Part shown: positions 27,603 through 39,560 of the stretch, in pieces
Layout of the letters: each line of letters begins with the position of its first letter
How positions within the stretch are numbered: the first letter of the stretch is position 1
Assembly: GCF_020882245.1 (NCBI RefSeq)
Contig: NC_083599.1
Span: forward strand, 76,615,745 to 76,679,744
Origin: Rhopalosiphum padi
Lineage: Eukaryota > Arthropoda > Insecta > Hemiptera > Aphididae
DNA length: 64,000 bases
Direction: 5' to 3'
Program-made: the position numbers and the translations under genes
Notes under the pieces: generated by a model
Database searches by the model: none
Told to the model about the DNA's origin: nothing
What the model saw: only the letters and a program-made list of their open reading frames with translations

Positions 27603-28116
27603 AACGTACCGTCTTCTCTCCGATTCGCATACAACATAATATCACAGATTAAATAAAAATATACATTATTATTATTATTTTATTTTATTTGTGATATTAT
27701 AATGATTAATTTCGTTCAGCAGATCGATTTTGTGTCGTTACTCATTAGTTTTGATACGTAACTTGGTAATTGCTATTTAGAATAATAAATGAATTAATAA
27801 ATATTAGAGTGAATTAACCTATAGATAAACAAACTTTAAGGAAAATATATTGTCAAGGGCCAAAAAAAAGCTACAACTTCCGCAAAAAAAAAATATACAT
27901 ATCATTAATTTTAATTTTAGGTAATAAAAATAAATGGAAATTTAATGTAATTGTAATGTAAGAGGTAACGCAGTGCTTTGAAATTTGTAAATAATTTGCG
28001 TGTGTATTTATAAAAACACTATAATATATAATAAAAGTTAAGTTGCTATATTTTGACAAGACGATAAATTAAGAATTTTTCATTTATTCAGTACCTGCGT
28101 GTTATTTCATCAACAG

Positions 28117-28149
28117 TAATTACCGTTATTAAAATGGAATTTGTCAAAG
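28117..28149 (+). other. Candidate 33-bp micro-exon with start codon
   Basis: A good acceptor (TGTTATTTCATCAACAG, ending 28116) is followed by a leader, an ATG at 28134 and five codons (MEFVK), then a donor GTAAAC at 28150. It sits about 0.5 kb downstream of the TATA/Inr promoter on the same strand. Such tiny first coding exons occur in insect secreted-protein genes, but the evidence is only splice-like signals and no downstream exon was identified. Confidence 0.2.
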
Positions 28150-29349
28150 GTAAACATTTAGATTTTGGATGGTTTTAAATATGTTTATAGTAATATGACA
28201 AAAAAATTGTAATTTAAAGAAAATATTTTATTAAAATTTATATGAGGTTAGGTATTATACGAGCAATATACTATATACATATTGCCATATTGGAAAAGGG
28301 AACTGAAATACTTACAACAAATGATACGTTTTCTAAACACAAGAAACTAATATTTAATAGAGATAATTGTTCAAAAAAAAAACTGATGTAGTTCAATAAT
28401 TAAGGCACGTATCTTTAAATTTGATAAATCATACAATAATTGTGAAAAAAAATTGTATTTTGTATTAATATAAGTTAAAAATATATTTTATTTAAACAAA
28501 TTCCTTTGATAAATTGTATTTTAAAATACAAAACAACAACATGTATTCAAATTAATAAATAATAACTGAATTATTAAAACAATAGATTTTTTTTTGAAGT
28601 TATATACTTATATACACTTAAGTACCTAAGTTGTAAATTAAACTTTTACAAACGATAAAAAAAAAATGTTTTTAATTAGTTTTTTTCTGTATTCTGTCGA
28701 GTTCACAAAAGTGGCTCGTCCCATTGTAATAGGTATAATATATACTTATTTATTATCATTTATCATTGTTGTTATTTCTGTAACTATTATTATTCTTACT
28801 AAAATATTTGTAAAATGTTTATCTTTTGTTTATCACTTTTTGTTTCTGGACCTCGGCCTGTATTGGTATAAAATAAAATAATTGTTTGTATTATTATTAT
28901 ATTATTATACTTATACTATATAGAGTGCTCAATAAGATTGGAAACGGTCGTTAGACTAATCGTGACTGATAAACGATATGATATAATTATTAATTAATGA
29001 GGTTATTAAATATTTCACATTATAAATGTACAACACTGTTATCTGTTATTGCCATGTGGGTATTACAATATGCATAATATAAGGTAGGTAACTATTAAGG
29101 ACTTCCAAACTTATTGAACATCTAGTGTAATACGAGTTGTATATGAATATTATATTATATAAATAATCTACAAGCCTGTCACTGGTTGCATAATACATTA
29201 TGATAATATTTTGTGTATAATTAACCATACGTACGATTTTTTGTATTATTTTTAATTATTTTTAGACTTACATTGAGTACAATGCCTGTATTGTTAGAAA
29301 TGATAAACCCGTCCACCGCGTCGCGTCATTGCATGTTATAACAACACTA

Positions 29350-29375
29350 TTTTGGCGTATTTTTGTACGCTAAAA
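29350..29375. repeat. 10-bp stem hairpin
   Basis: TTTTGGCGTA at 29350-29359 faces TACGCTAAAA at 29366-29375 (one mismatch) across a six-base loop. It could be a transposon end or protein site; nothing around it decides. Confidence 0.5.
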
Positions 29376-31309
29376 TTGATGCTCCGCGAGTAGTGAGGAT
29401 AAAATACTGACCAATACAGATAATGAATTAGAAATACTAATATTAATTACACATTCTGTCACTTGTAATAGTTGGTAATCGTAGGACGTCACCACTCATC
29501 AAGGCAAATCGTGATATTTTAACTTTACCACTGGTCGTAGATACTTACGCATGCAGCCGACTTGGTCCCCTCATTACCTCCGGTTAGGAAAGTGGAACAA
29601 AGTAGAAACGGTGGTAAGTTATTGGTGTCATGGACTTGACGTCCTTACGTGGACCAGGGTTATAAATATATTTTTTGTATTTGTTATCACCTTTTGGGGC
29701 TATAAATATTATTAGATTTTCAACTTTGGCGGTGGTTTTTGTTGGCAAATTGAATGTAGTTGGTACTTGGGGAGGTTAAAGTTAACTCCCTAGTACTTTT
29801 CTTCTTAATAATTGGGATAAACAAAAAAATAAATGAGAACTTTTAAGCTTAAATAGATGTTGACATAATTAATTTCTTTATTTGGTTTTAAATGTTATAA
29901 TTTAAAAATTAATAACTTTAGAAACTTGAAATTGTTATCAAGTGTTTAGATTATCAATTTCCATGCACGATATGATTTTCTAAGTATTTCGATTATCTTT
30001 GTTGAATCGTAGGTAAGATTTGAATATTTAACTAGTTTTTTTTAAAGGTTTGCAACCTATATTAAAACAATTTCTACCAGTGTCAAATTAATTTTTATGA
30101 TAAAATTTTTACGACATTGCATATCCATCTATTAAATAAATATTTCTCCGCAAATGATTTTTATTATTGTGTAATTGGTACATGGTATAGTTTTCAAAAT
30201 ATTGACAGTTTTTGAGCAATTTATATATTAACATTTCACATGTTTGATTTTTTTTTGTTTATGGTTTGTTATTTTCTATAAATGCAAAATAAAAAATTCT
30301 TGAAAATTCAATATAAGATCCACATTAGTTTATTTTATAGTTGCATAAATATTTTAAAATTACATTGCCGCAATTTTTATTTTATGCATTTGAAGTTCAA
30401 ATTTTTACAAAATAAAGATTTTATTTTAATTATTTTTCAAAATGTTGATTTTTGAACTTTTGTCCATTAACCTAACCTATTTGTTTCGTAGGTACGTGTT
30501 GTAAGTAAAGCTGTATACTAGTATCTTATACTAGATTACCATCAATACCATATTACCGTCAAATAAATTATTATACTAATTAATGTAGGACTGTAGGAGG
30601 GTTTTTCTATCATCAAACTTCCGTTATCCATAATCCATACTTAAGTAAGACAGAATACCAGCTTTTGACAACAATCTGAAAATCAGGGGCTCTTGTTTTT
30701 TTTTGTATAGAAATCTCTAAGCAGCATACTAATTATTATGATAGACGATAGTCCCTATTACGTCATTAGTTTACCAACACCTAAATAGAAATAACTAAAA
30801 TAAATTTCCGGATAAAAATTACTCTGGGCACCTCAAGGCTGTTGAAGAAGTTGTTACGTTTAAGTATTTATGATAATATGATGATATGTAATTATGTAAA
30901 TTACCCATAGAATAATGATTACCTATTGCAAAAAGTTAATTATTTTATTTTGTTTTTCGTTTTAAAACAACATTTTCGATGAAAAACAAAACATAAATCA
31001 TGGTTAAAAGCTTAGCATAAATTATTATGTGTTAGAATATAATTATTAATTAAATCAAATGACACAACAAATGAACATCTAGAACGGACGTATGATGAAA
31101 TGGAGGAATACGAAGGAAATCAAATAGGATAATATGGTAAAAATAATATAATAAGGCAATATGTTTAAGGCGTAAATTTAAATATATATTTTATGCTCGT
31201 ATTATTATAATATATCGGAAAATAAATCGACTCACATACGATCAAATACCTAGTCAAAATGTAATAATATATAAATTAAAATGCCAATAGTTTGAAAAAA
31301 ACGATGTTT

Positions 31310-34300
31310 TCATTGCGTAATCATTTTAAGCTCCTTGTTGATCCACTGAGAATTGACCTCTACCGATGAGTATACACCGGGTACATTTTCACCGCACCCA
31401 ATGCCCCAAGACACAATACCGACTTGAATATATTGTTGAGATTTTTCTTGAGAATTTTTTATTGCACATATCAGTGGTCCACCTCCGTCGCCCTGTATAA
31501 GAAAAAAAATGTATAAACGACAAATAAAGTTATAAACGTTTTGAGCTGTCAATTTAATCTAATATAATAAATTCGCTTACTTTGCACACGTCCGCCCCAA
31601 TTATGCCACCAGCACAAATAAAACTTTCATGTAAACGGAAAAAGTTTCCAAGGCGCGTGGTCCGTAATTGTTGCTGGCATACATCATTAGGCACAAGAGA
31701 CAAATCTACTTTTTTTAACACACTTTGATATCGGCTACCGGCTTCTGTTAATTAAAAATAATACAAATAATAACTGTTAATAGAGCATCGATTGTGTATT
31801 TAGTATTTACTGTATATTATCTAATTAGTTTATTACAAATTTACAACGATGAAGAAAAACAAGTGATTCATTAAATTCGTATAAAAAAAATTAAATGTTA
31901 TACACAGGTAAAACTTGTTGATTTTTACTGGGTTTGAGTTAGATAAATAAATACATAATACGTAGGCATTTCGTCGGCTTCACCTCGAAAGAGGTGAAAA
32001 TATGTCCAGTGATCAAGATTTTAATTTTAAAATGAATTTAATTTATAGAAATGAGTTATTTTTAATTAAATTGAATTGAGTATGTAGATGTAATCTATTA
32101 TGTAAGTAATGTTATATTTTATATTTTATAACAATTAATTCCGAATCCATTTGACTTTTAATAAAACAGTTATCGATGGACAGCGGCCGACAGCAATGTC
32201 TACTATCAGCGTAGGTGTATTTAATTTATTCACCGTTGTAATACGTAACTCACGAATAATTAAAATATTATTAAACTTATTTTAAAAAAAAATTTGGATA
32301 AATAATTTTAGATGTTTCAAAACGACCAGTAGTTAAAACTATTTTACCACTGAACCACTCACTTGAATACTAGTGCTTTTTTTTTGCAAAAACAAAACGT
32401 AGGTTAGAGTAAAGTCTGAATAGAACAGAGTAGAAATGTATTTAACTAATTTTCACAAAAAATAACGTAGAAATATTCTACAAATAGTACAAATATTTAA
32501 TGCATTACATTTATGAAATATAGTTTATGTTTTTGGTATAAGCAATACACAAATGTTTTTTTAGTATTAACGTAAAATTAATTTATATTAAAAAACACAT
32601 TTGGAGACCCGCCTGGAAAAATCTAAATATAGTCTTGCAAACTATAATAAGTAACAATTCTAATTTCGTGAGTGGTGGTAATTATAGTGGTTTATGTAAA
32701 TCCACCCTGGTAATATATATAACCTATAATAGTTTATTATTAAAGTAATACATTTATTGAAATCAATTTATCTGGGTATTTTAATATATTTTCCATAAGT
32801 TCTGAATTATGCATTCTCGAGTTGTGTTATAATTTACAATTATTGATCAATTCACATTAATTAAAATTAAATAATTTATACTGACCGAATCCATTTTTGC
32901 CCCATCCTGTTGATATACACGATTGAGGGTCGTAGTTTTTTTGTTTTTCATTCTTTGGAAGGCATATAGTGTTAATATGAGGATATAACTTAATTTCAGA
33001 ATCGAGTTCGACTAACGCCACATCGTTGAACATAGTTCCATTATTATGATTTGGATGATAAACTACATTTAAAACACCGCGATCTTGGTGCGAAATTTCT
33101 TTTTCTTCTTCGTTATTGTTGGACTGGGTATCCCAAACGCCCAGTCGTACTTTTAGCGTTTTCACATTTTTATCTCTATATCAACAAAAAAATTAAAACT
33201 AAAAAGACTTATCATAAAATAATAGCTAAAACTATTACAGTAGGTAGTACCTAGGTACTGTAATGTTGTTAAGCAATAAACATACATATTATTCAAAATC
33301 ATACTATAATAGAGTAATAACTAATGCGTCGTTATGTTTATATTATTACCTATAATATACCTACGTATACAACTACAAGATTGGTGGTTCATCTTCACTT
33401 ATAGATTTCGTTAATTTTCTCATTTTAACAATTTCATAATAATTAATAATTAGTGTAAGTGCTATTTAATATACATTTTTCATACGTATTACACGTTACA
33501 GTATAATATCTAATATATTTTAATAGTAAGAAAGATGTATAATGCATATAATGTACATAATGTACATTGTACATACTTATTACTTTATTATATCTTTAAT
33601 ATATTTTTAAGCTTTATTCTAATATATATATATATAATAAAATACAATATTTATTTATAATTTATCATACAATTTAAAAAGGGAAAATATATATATTATA
33701 CTTCGTTTAACATTCTATCATAAAACGACATTATAATTTTATAAAAGCAATAATGTACTATGTTTATTGTTTAGAATAGAATAAAAATGATACTTAATAC
33801 ATTTATTAATACTAAAACTTACTTATTAAATAATTAAACGAGAAAATTATTGTATAAAATTTGATTCTAGGACTTACGAGCATACTTGTTATTGTTAATT
33901 ATAATTTATAAAGATATATGATAACTATCTGTTGACATCATTTTTTTATATTTAAAAATTGAATATGCTTATTAGTTATTAGTTATTTTAAAAATGTAAT
34001 TCTACTATTTAGTTGGATGTTGGATAATATTCTATTTAATATTTCATGTTTATATAATATAAATATATCTGGGTACTTAATATTGCCACATTGTTACAAT
34101 AATATAATGTTAAAGACTAAAGAGTATATCGTTTTTGATTTTGGACTTATAAAATTTCTGAAATAATCAATATTTTAATACACAATATTACAATGAATAA
34201 AAAAAAAAAGAAAACAGTAAAAACCCTACTGTGGTTAAAGGTGTAGAAATGTACATTATATACAAATTTCAGCAAAAATTTGTCAATTTATCATTTTTGA

Positions 34301-37300
34301 TAAGTATTTAAATTTTAGAAGGATATAATATGGACGTTTTTATTTACAAAATCACGCTCAATTTTATTGATAATGAATGTGATTTCAGGAAAATAACACT
34401 CATTGTAAAATAGAAAAATATATTTTGATGGGCACCTACGTACTTATTTTTGAAAAATTAAATCTCTTAAAGTAATATTCTTAAAAAAATAACAACAAAA
34501 TTAATTAGGTTTAGCCGTTTATTAGGTACCTGACACAGTGCGCTGCTGTTAAAATGACTCGTGGATGTACTAATGAACCACCACACAGGAAAACATTTTC
34601 AGTTTTTATACCAGTATCTTCATTTATATCTGTTTTTAAAATAGCAGCCATCCACGGAAATTGACCAAAATAAGTGTTTGAGGTTTCTGACAACAAAAAA
34701 CAAAAATTTACTTACTTTATTTAAGAAAAAAATCATCTTTGTGTTATTTTATACTTTAAACAAATCATAAAAGTACCTTCAGGATTAACAATACGTGTTC
34801 CTATTCTTTCAGAATACATGGTATCTGTCGGCGACTTACCAATACCACAACTACGAACATAATTATGGTTGGGTTCATCAATAACAGGTGTTTCCTGGGT
34901 TGTTGATACGATATTGATATTTTCATTTGGGCAACAAACTTTATTGCTACTACAACTGCCTTTTCTAGTTATATAAAAAAAGTAATAACTCAATTAAAAT
35001 TTTTTATTAGTAAAAATATTAAATTATTATCTAATAAAATATATGTTATTTTAAATTAAAATAATTTGTGTTTCATTTAATTAAGTACTTTTTATATTCT
35101 AAAAACTAATGATTACCTTCTATTATTATTTTGCCAATTATCACTACTTGTTGGTAAACATTGATTTTCGAATACACATGTACATGGCTTATTACTCTCA
35201 GTATATGGTTCCGGAGTAGTTGAACTAATTTCAGGTGATTCCGATGATGTTATTGGAATATTTGAATTTGTTTCGGTACCTCCTTCTACCCGGCAACATA
35301 CCAAATCATCTGCACAGCCCGATTCTGAAGATCTGTGTGAGTAACAAAATAATTAGAGTTAGTTATGTTTATACATAGATACATAAAATACTTTGCACGG
35401 GAATGGTGAATACATAATAGTTATTAATTATTAATTAACAATACCTAAGTAAAAAACAGGTATTATTGTATTAAATAATATTTTATAACAATTATATTTC
35501 ATTTGTGTGCTATTATTTATTTATTTTATTTTATATACACAATAAATAAGTTAATTTAATTGAAAAATATTTATTTTTTTTAACTAATTATATTATCTTC
35601 TTCTTCGCACAAAAATATTAGACAAAAAAGTTCAAGTAAGTATTACGAATTACACCACCGCGGCACCGCATAAGCATAAGCCTAAAATATAATATATTTA
35701 TATTATTTAATATATATTATGATTTTATAATAATATACAATATATTCAAACTTCCAAGTTAGTCTGCAATGAGCCTGAAAAACTGCCGACCGATTGGAAA
35801 ATTAATAAATAATTTGCAAACGGACTACCCCATCACCAAGAGTTTAGTCTTTTTGAAAAAAGACTTATTTTCCATATGGCCTACAACATCTATTTGTAAT
35901 TGAAATATCTATATCATGAATTAAAAATGAATTACATTCATATAAAAACATAATCAGAATACTAATAATACTCATAAAATTCAAAATCTGAATAATGATA
36001 AAATATACGAAAATAACTATGATAAATATAAATTAAATTATACCTGACTGTTGTAGTACAATGATCAAAAGATCGTTAACTTTGTTTTCTCTATAGTCTT
36101 ATAATACTATTCTTTGGATCATTAGCTAGTGTTATGGATCTGACCTCCATAATTAGTTAATCTTACCTTTTAACTTATTTTTTTTTTTTTTAATGTAGAT
36201 ATTTGAGTAATAGAGATAGTAATGCAAGAATAATAATAAATAATAAATAACCGATGAGTGGCATGTATCTCAAAGACATTAAGAAAATTCTAAAATGATT
36301 TATTATAATATACCACTATTATAATTATAAAACTACATTCTGTATGACCACATATGTATACCAAATCCAAAAATATTTAAATCCCGATCATTTTCAATAA
36401 AATACTATACGTACCCTATTTTTTCTTGACACTTATCTTGTTTGAATAAAATTTAAGCATTCAAAAAAGTACCATCTATTATATATTGGAAACTTAACAT
36501 ACCTTACATACCTACATAGACTAGGGTACCTACTACCTATGGAGGTCATGGCGAAAATCTTTCAAAGTAATAGTGAAACAAGGCATATTAGGCGTACTAA
36601 CAGCTTACAATTATTTTGTAGTATCGTGGTACTTGACGTACGTATTGATATAATTATTATTTTTACAATTATTCAGCATAACCGATCTGCGTCCAAAATT
36701 AAATCATGCTAGGAATATTATAATATTGTTGTAAATTTGTAATGTTGCATAAAGATGATTTTTATTGAATATTGTAAATTTGGGAGATGGTAAACTAAGA
36801 AAAAATTACACCTTTTCTAAAAGTCGATATGTAAACAGTGCAAAAAAAAATTAACATTATATAATCTTGTGACAAAACCGATAAGATACATTATATAAAC
36901 TGCGACAATTTATATAATATATATATATAATAGTTAATACTATGTACATAGCCGATACGATAACACATACACGTTAATAATTTAATTAGATATATATGTT
37001 ATGCCGTTATGGTATTACTATAGATTATGTACCAAAAATGATTTTTCTTGTAGAGTAATATTTTCGTTGTTTAAGACCAATTTGGCTTTGCATGTTTTCT
37101 TTGAGCATTGAGCAAATCCATGTTGAATAACCGCTTATTTTGGAATTATATCTAAAATTGTTTAGCACCAATTATGCCATTTAGCCGTTTAGGCTTAAAT
37201 ATTTTTGTAAGTTCCTTTTAAACACAATATTACACGACACGTACTAACCTGACTTGTGATAATCTTGTACTTGTGAAGGAGCCGATACTTAGTATATTAT

Positions 37301-38441
37301 GTTATAACTTAAAAATAAATTTGGATTTTCCTTACAAATTTGTCTCCAACATAACATGTTAATTAAATGATATTTGTACTTTTGTAACACATAGGTATAT
37401 ATTATGATGCATGCACCTTAAGACCTATATAATATATTGTTGTATCATTTGTATCTATTTATTATATTGTATTATTTATATTTATAAAGTAAATTGTCAA
37501 GGTTTGTATAATGTTAATTTATTTTTTGCCTCAGTTTACATATCGACTTTTAGAAAAGGTATAATTTTGTCGCAGTTTACATACAGCCGTCATTTTAATT
37601 AATATTATAAATTTATAACATACTATATTATTTTAGCACTATCAATATGAAACATATTGTCACGTTATCTATCGTCTAACACGTATAATATTAAATTATA
37701 GTATGCGAATAATGTGTTATAATATGCAATATGAAGGCACAATATACATTATATTATATTATTATATTGAAGAGGACGTTATACCTTCTGTCTTATATAC
37801 ATTATACAATATTTAATAATATGGACAATTTTCGTTCAGCAGAATTCATTTTGTGATATTAGCTTTAATATTAGAGTAAATTTACCTATCATAAAATTTA
37901 AAGGTAAGAATGTTATCTAGGAATTGTCATATGCTTTTATTAATACTATAATTTTAAAGTAAGTTATGCACGTTTTAAAGTTATAATATTTTAAATTTTT
38001 AAATATAATTTATAAACTGCAGTGATTTCTGAACTGTCCAATTGTACTAAATCCACGCATCAAGCGCACGTTAAACAAAATTCACTATTCTCAAAAACTG
38101 TACGAAAATAGACGGTAGGCTAGTAAGAGACACTCCCGTCGCCCTAGAACAATCAGAAACCATTTCTGACGCGATTTCATAGAATTTGCGAGTTTGTCTA
38201 AACATCCTATCGTCGATCGATCCTACGAGATCGCTATTCGCGTCACCTCGACCACGAGTACCTAGTGTTTAAAAATAAAATGTACCTCCGGTCAGAGAGC
38301 CGAAAAATCGTCGACGACGAACCTGCCCGGAAACCTGCTACGGTTCCGAGGGGTGTCGTATAGCGGTCGGAACACAAGCCCTCTCACCCACCCCTTCCCC
38401 CTCGAAGTGAGTGGTGCCACCCCTTAGGTACCTACTGTGTG

Positions 38442-38477
<36 letters not shown>

Positions 38478-38716
38478 TGTAATGCGTATAATGGTGGTTT
38501 CACCTACCCAGGGGGCACGTTGATGAAATTTATCACCTCGCACAAGTAGAACGGGCCGCACTTGCACTGCTTGCCGGCGATCGTGATCACATCGTCACCG
38601 CCCGACTGCGGGGCGGCGACCGTCGAGCGGACGGCCACCGCGACGGCCACGGCGGCGACCAAGGCGATGGTCGTCTGCAGCGACAGCGTGCGGCGACGGT
38701 GCAGCGACGACGGCAT
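31310..38716 (-). CDS. Secreted CLIP-domain serine protease homologue (catalytically dead), 468 aa, seven coding exons
   Basis: Coding exons in order: 38716-38508, 35332-35117, 34964-34777, 34686-34530, 33175-32886, 31744-31581, 31492-31310; all phases close. It has a signal peptide (hydrophobic VAAVAVAVAV core, about 14-35) and two CLIP domains, six cysteines each: 51/53/59/76/82/83 and 120/122/128/146/152/153. A Thr/Ser-rich linker with Cys181 leads to an activation-type cleavage site TR199-IVNPEE. The S1 trypsin-like domain (about 200-468) keeps His254 (AAHC) and Asp308 (FNDVAL), but the catalytic serine is Gly411 (GDGGGPL). Asp405 would give trypsin-like specificity. This places it among CLIPA-type serine protease homologues, non-catalytic cofactors in insect prophenoloxidase activation and related haemolymph cascades. 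The start is the Met giving a clean signal peptide; an upstream in-frame Met would give a longer, GC-biased N-terminus. Confidence is high for the family and moderate for the first exon. Confidence 0.9.
31979..31998. repeat. Perfect 8-bp stem with GAAA tetraloop (in intron)
   Basis: TTCACCTC, GAAA, GAGGTGAA form a perfect hairpin with a GNRA loop as read on the + strand (TTTC on the protease-homologue transcript strand). It lies in the intron between the sixth and fifth exons in window order (31745-32885). No function is evident. Confidence 0.6.
36788..37582. mobile_element. Inverted-repeat-bounded element, about 795 bp, in the protease-homologue intron
   Basis: The arm at about 36788-36839 and its inverse at about 37532-37582 share a near-perfect core: CTTTTCTAAAAGTCGATATG and flanks such as GTAAACT and AAAATTA-ACC match in both. 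The TTGTCGCAGTTTACAT word recurs inside and at the right edge. No open frame. This fits a MITE or foldback transposon; no target duplication could be set by eye. Confidence 0.6.
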
Positions 38717-39560
38717 TGGTGGTGATCGGTGGTGGCTGCTGTGCGGAGGGCGATATAGGGCGTTATCGTGTGTAGCGGATCCTCCGGAGACGGCGGAAAA
38801 TACGATTCGGACGAGAAAATTCCGGGCCAAAGGTTGGGACGACGGGAAAACCGTGTGGACGGTCGCGACGCGCATGCACGCTTGCACTGCCCGGCCGCGG
38901 TGTTATCGCTGCTGCTACACCTCCGCCGCGTGCCCTGCCCACCAGTATTTTTATTACATACAATCGCCTCGATCGGTCGGTGAGAAGCAAAAAAAAAAAC
39001 AACAAAAACCCGCTTTTGTGTACAACGTCCGTGAACGACGTCGTCGTCGTCGTTGTTGTTGTTGTATTGGCTATTTTAAATTATCATACGAGTTACGCGG
39101 GTTTTGCCGTACCCGCGCCCGCGCACAACACCGTCCCAGCAAAACGGCATAATAAAATATATTACATTAATATTACATTATTTATAATAATAATTGCGTT
39201 TAACGTGTGGGGCATTCCGCGAAAACATTATCCCGCCAGTGCCGCGTTCGCCGCGACCGACTCGGTGGCGGTGGCGGTGGCGAAGTCGTCGGTACTACGG
39301 ACGGCGACGACGAACGTTGTTTTTGTGCTACACGCGTTGCGCACCGGTTAATCGTTTCGTAGATTTAATCGCAGAATTTACATTTATAACGAGTAATAAT
39401 GACGTCGCTGGACTTGTAGTACGTGTCGCTAGTTTCTAACAATGTTTTTGTACTTGCAATAATAATTATTAATGTAATCCGGTTTTCGGCGGGTACACCA
39501 GTCCGGATTTGTTGGCAAATCTCTGCGGCGGTTCTGTTTTTCCGCCCACACACATTACAG
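38040..39560 (-). promoter_or_regulatory. CpG-rich start region of the protease-homologue gene
   Basis: Strong rise in G+C and CpG across and upstream (rightward) of the first coding exon. The minus-strand transcription start should lie between the start codon at 38716 and about 39.5 kb, but no single initiator is compelling. Long overlapping open frames on both strands here (for example 196 codons on + at 38562-39152) come from the GC-rich composition. The + strand may also be transcribed from this block, since CpG-rich promoters are often bidirectional. Confidence 0.55.
38442..38475. repeat. (TAA)n microsatellite
   Basis: About eleven trinucleotide units, 30-65 bases inside the first intron of the protease homologue, close to its splice donor. 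Confidence 0.9.

Larger units (their letters stand above)
22740..31309. other. Intergenic region between VAMP7 and the serine protease homologue
   Basis: AT-rich DNA. It starts with the VAMP7 3' UTR, whose end I cannot place because no canonical AATAAA is obvious close to the stop. It holds the nested hAT elements (23.48-24.38 kb), a TIR-like fragment at 26.71 kb, a TATA/Inr promoter at 27.57 kb with a candidate micro-exon at 28.12 kb, and a hairpin at 29.35 kb. The 71-codon hydrophobic frame at 28666-28881 has no family motif and I do not call it. Confidence 0.6.
35333..38507 (-). other. First coding intron of the protease homologue (3.2 kb)
   Basis: Bounded on the minus strand by donor GTAGGT (38507 downward) and acceptor CACACAG (35333). 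The split falls inside the first CLIP domain, between its third and fourth cysteines. The interior is AT-rich and includes an inverted-repeat-bounded segment (36.79-37.58 kb), a (TAA)n microsatellite and a segment near 37.8 kb resembling 27.7 kb. Confidence 0.8.

Noticed and set aside
28666..28881. 71-codon hydrophobic frame on the + strand
   Set aside because: Hydrophobicity follows from T-rich codons. No good promoter-proximal splice links it to the micro-exon and no motif is seen.
29030..29045. CAACACTG word as possible right end of the hAT-like fragment at 26.7 kb
   Set aside because: The bases preceding it do not match the reverse complement of the left end beyond eight bases, and no target duplication exists.
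38562..39152. 196-codon open frame on the + strand over the protease-homologue first exon
   Set aside because: It lies antisense to a real coding exon in GC-rich DNA, is rich in Arg/Ala/Thr from CpG codons and has no motif or splice context.
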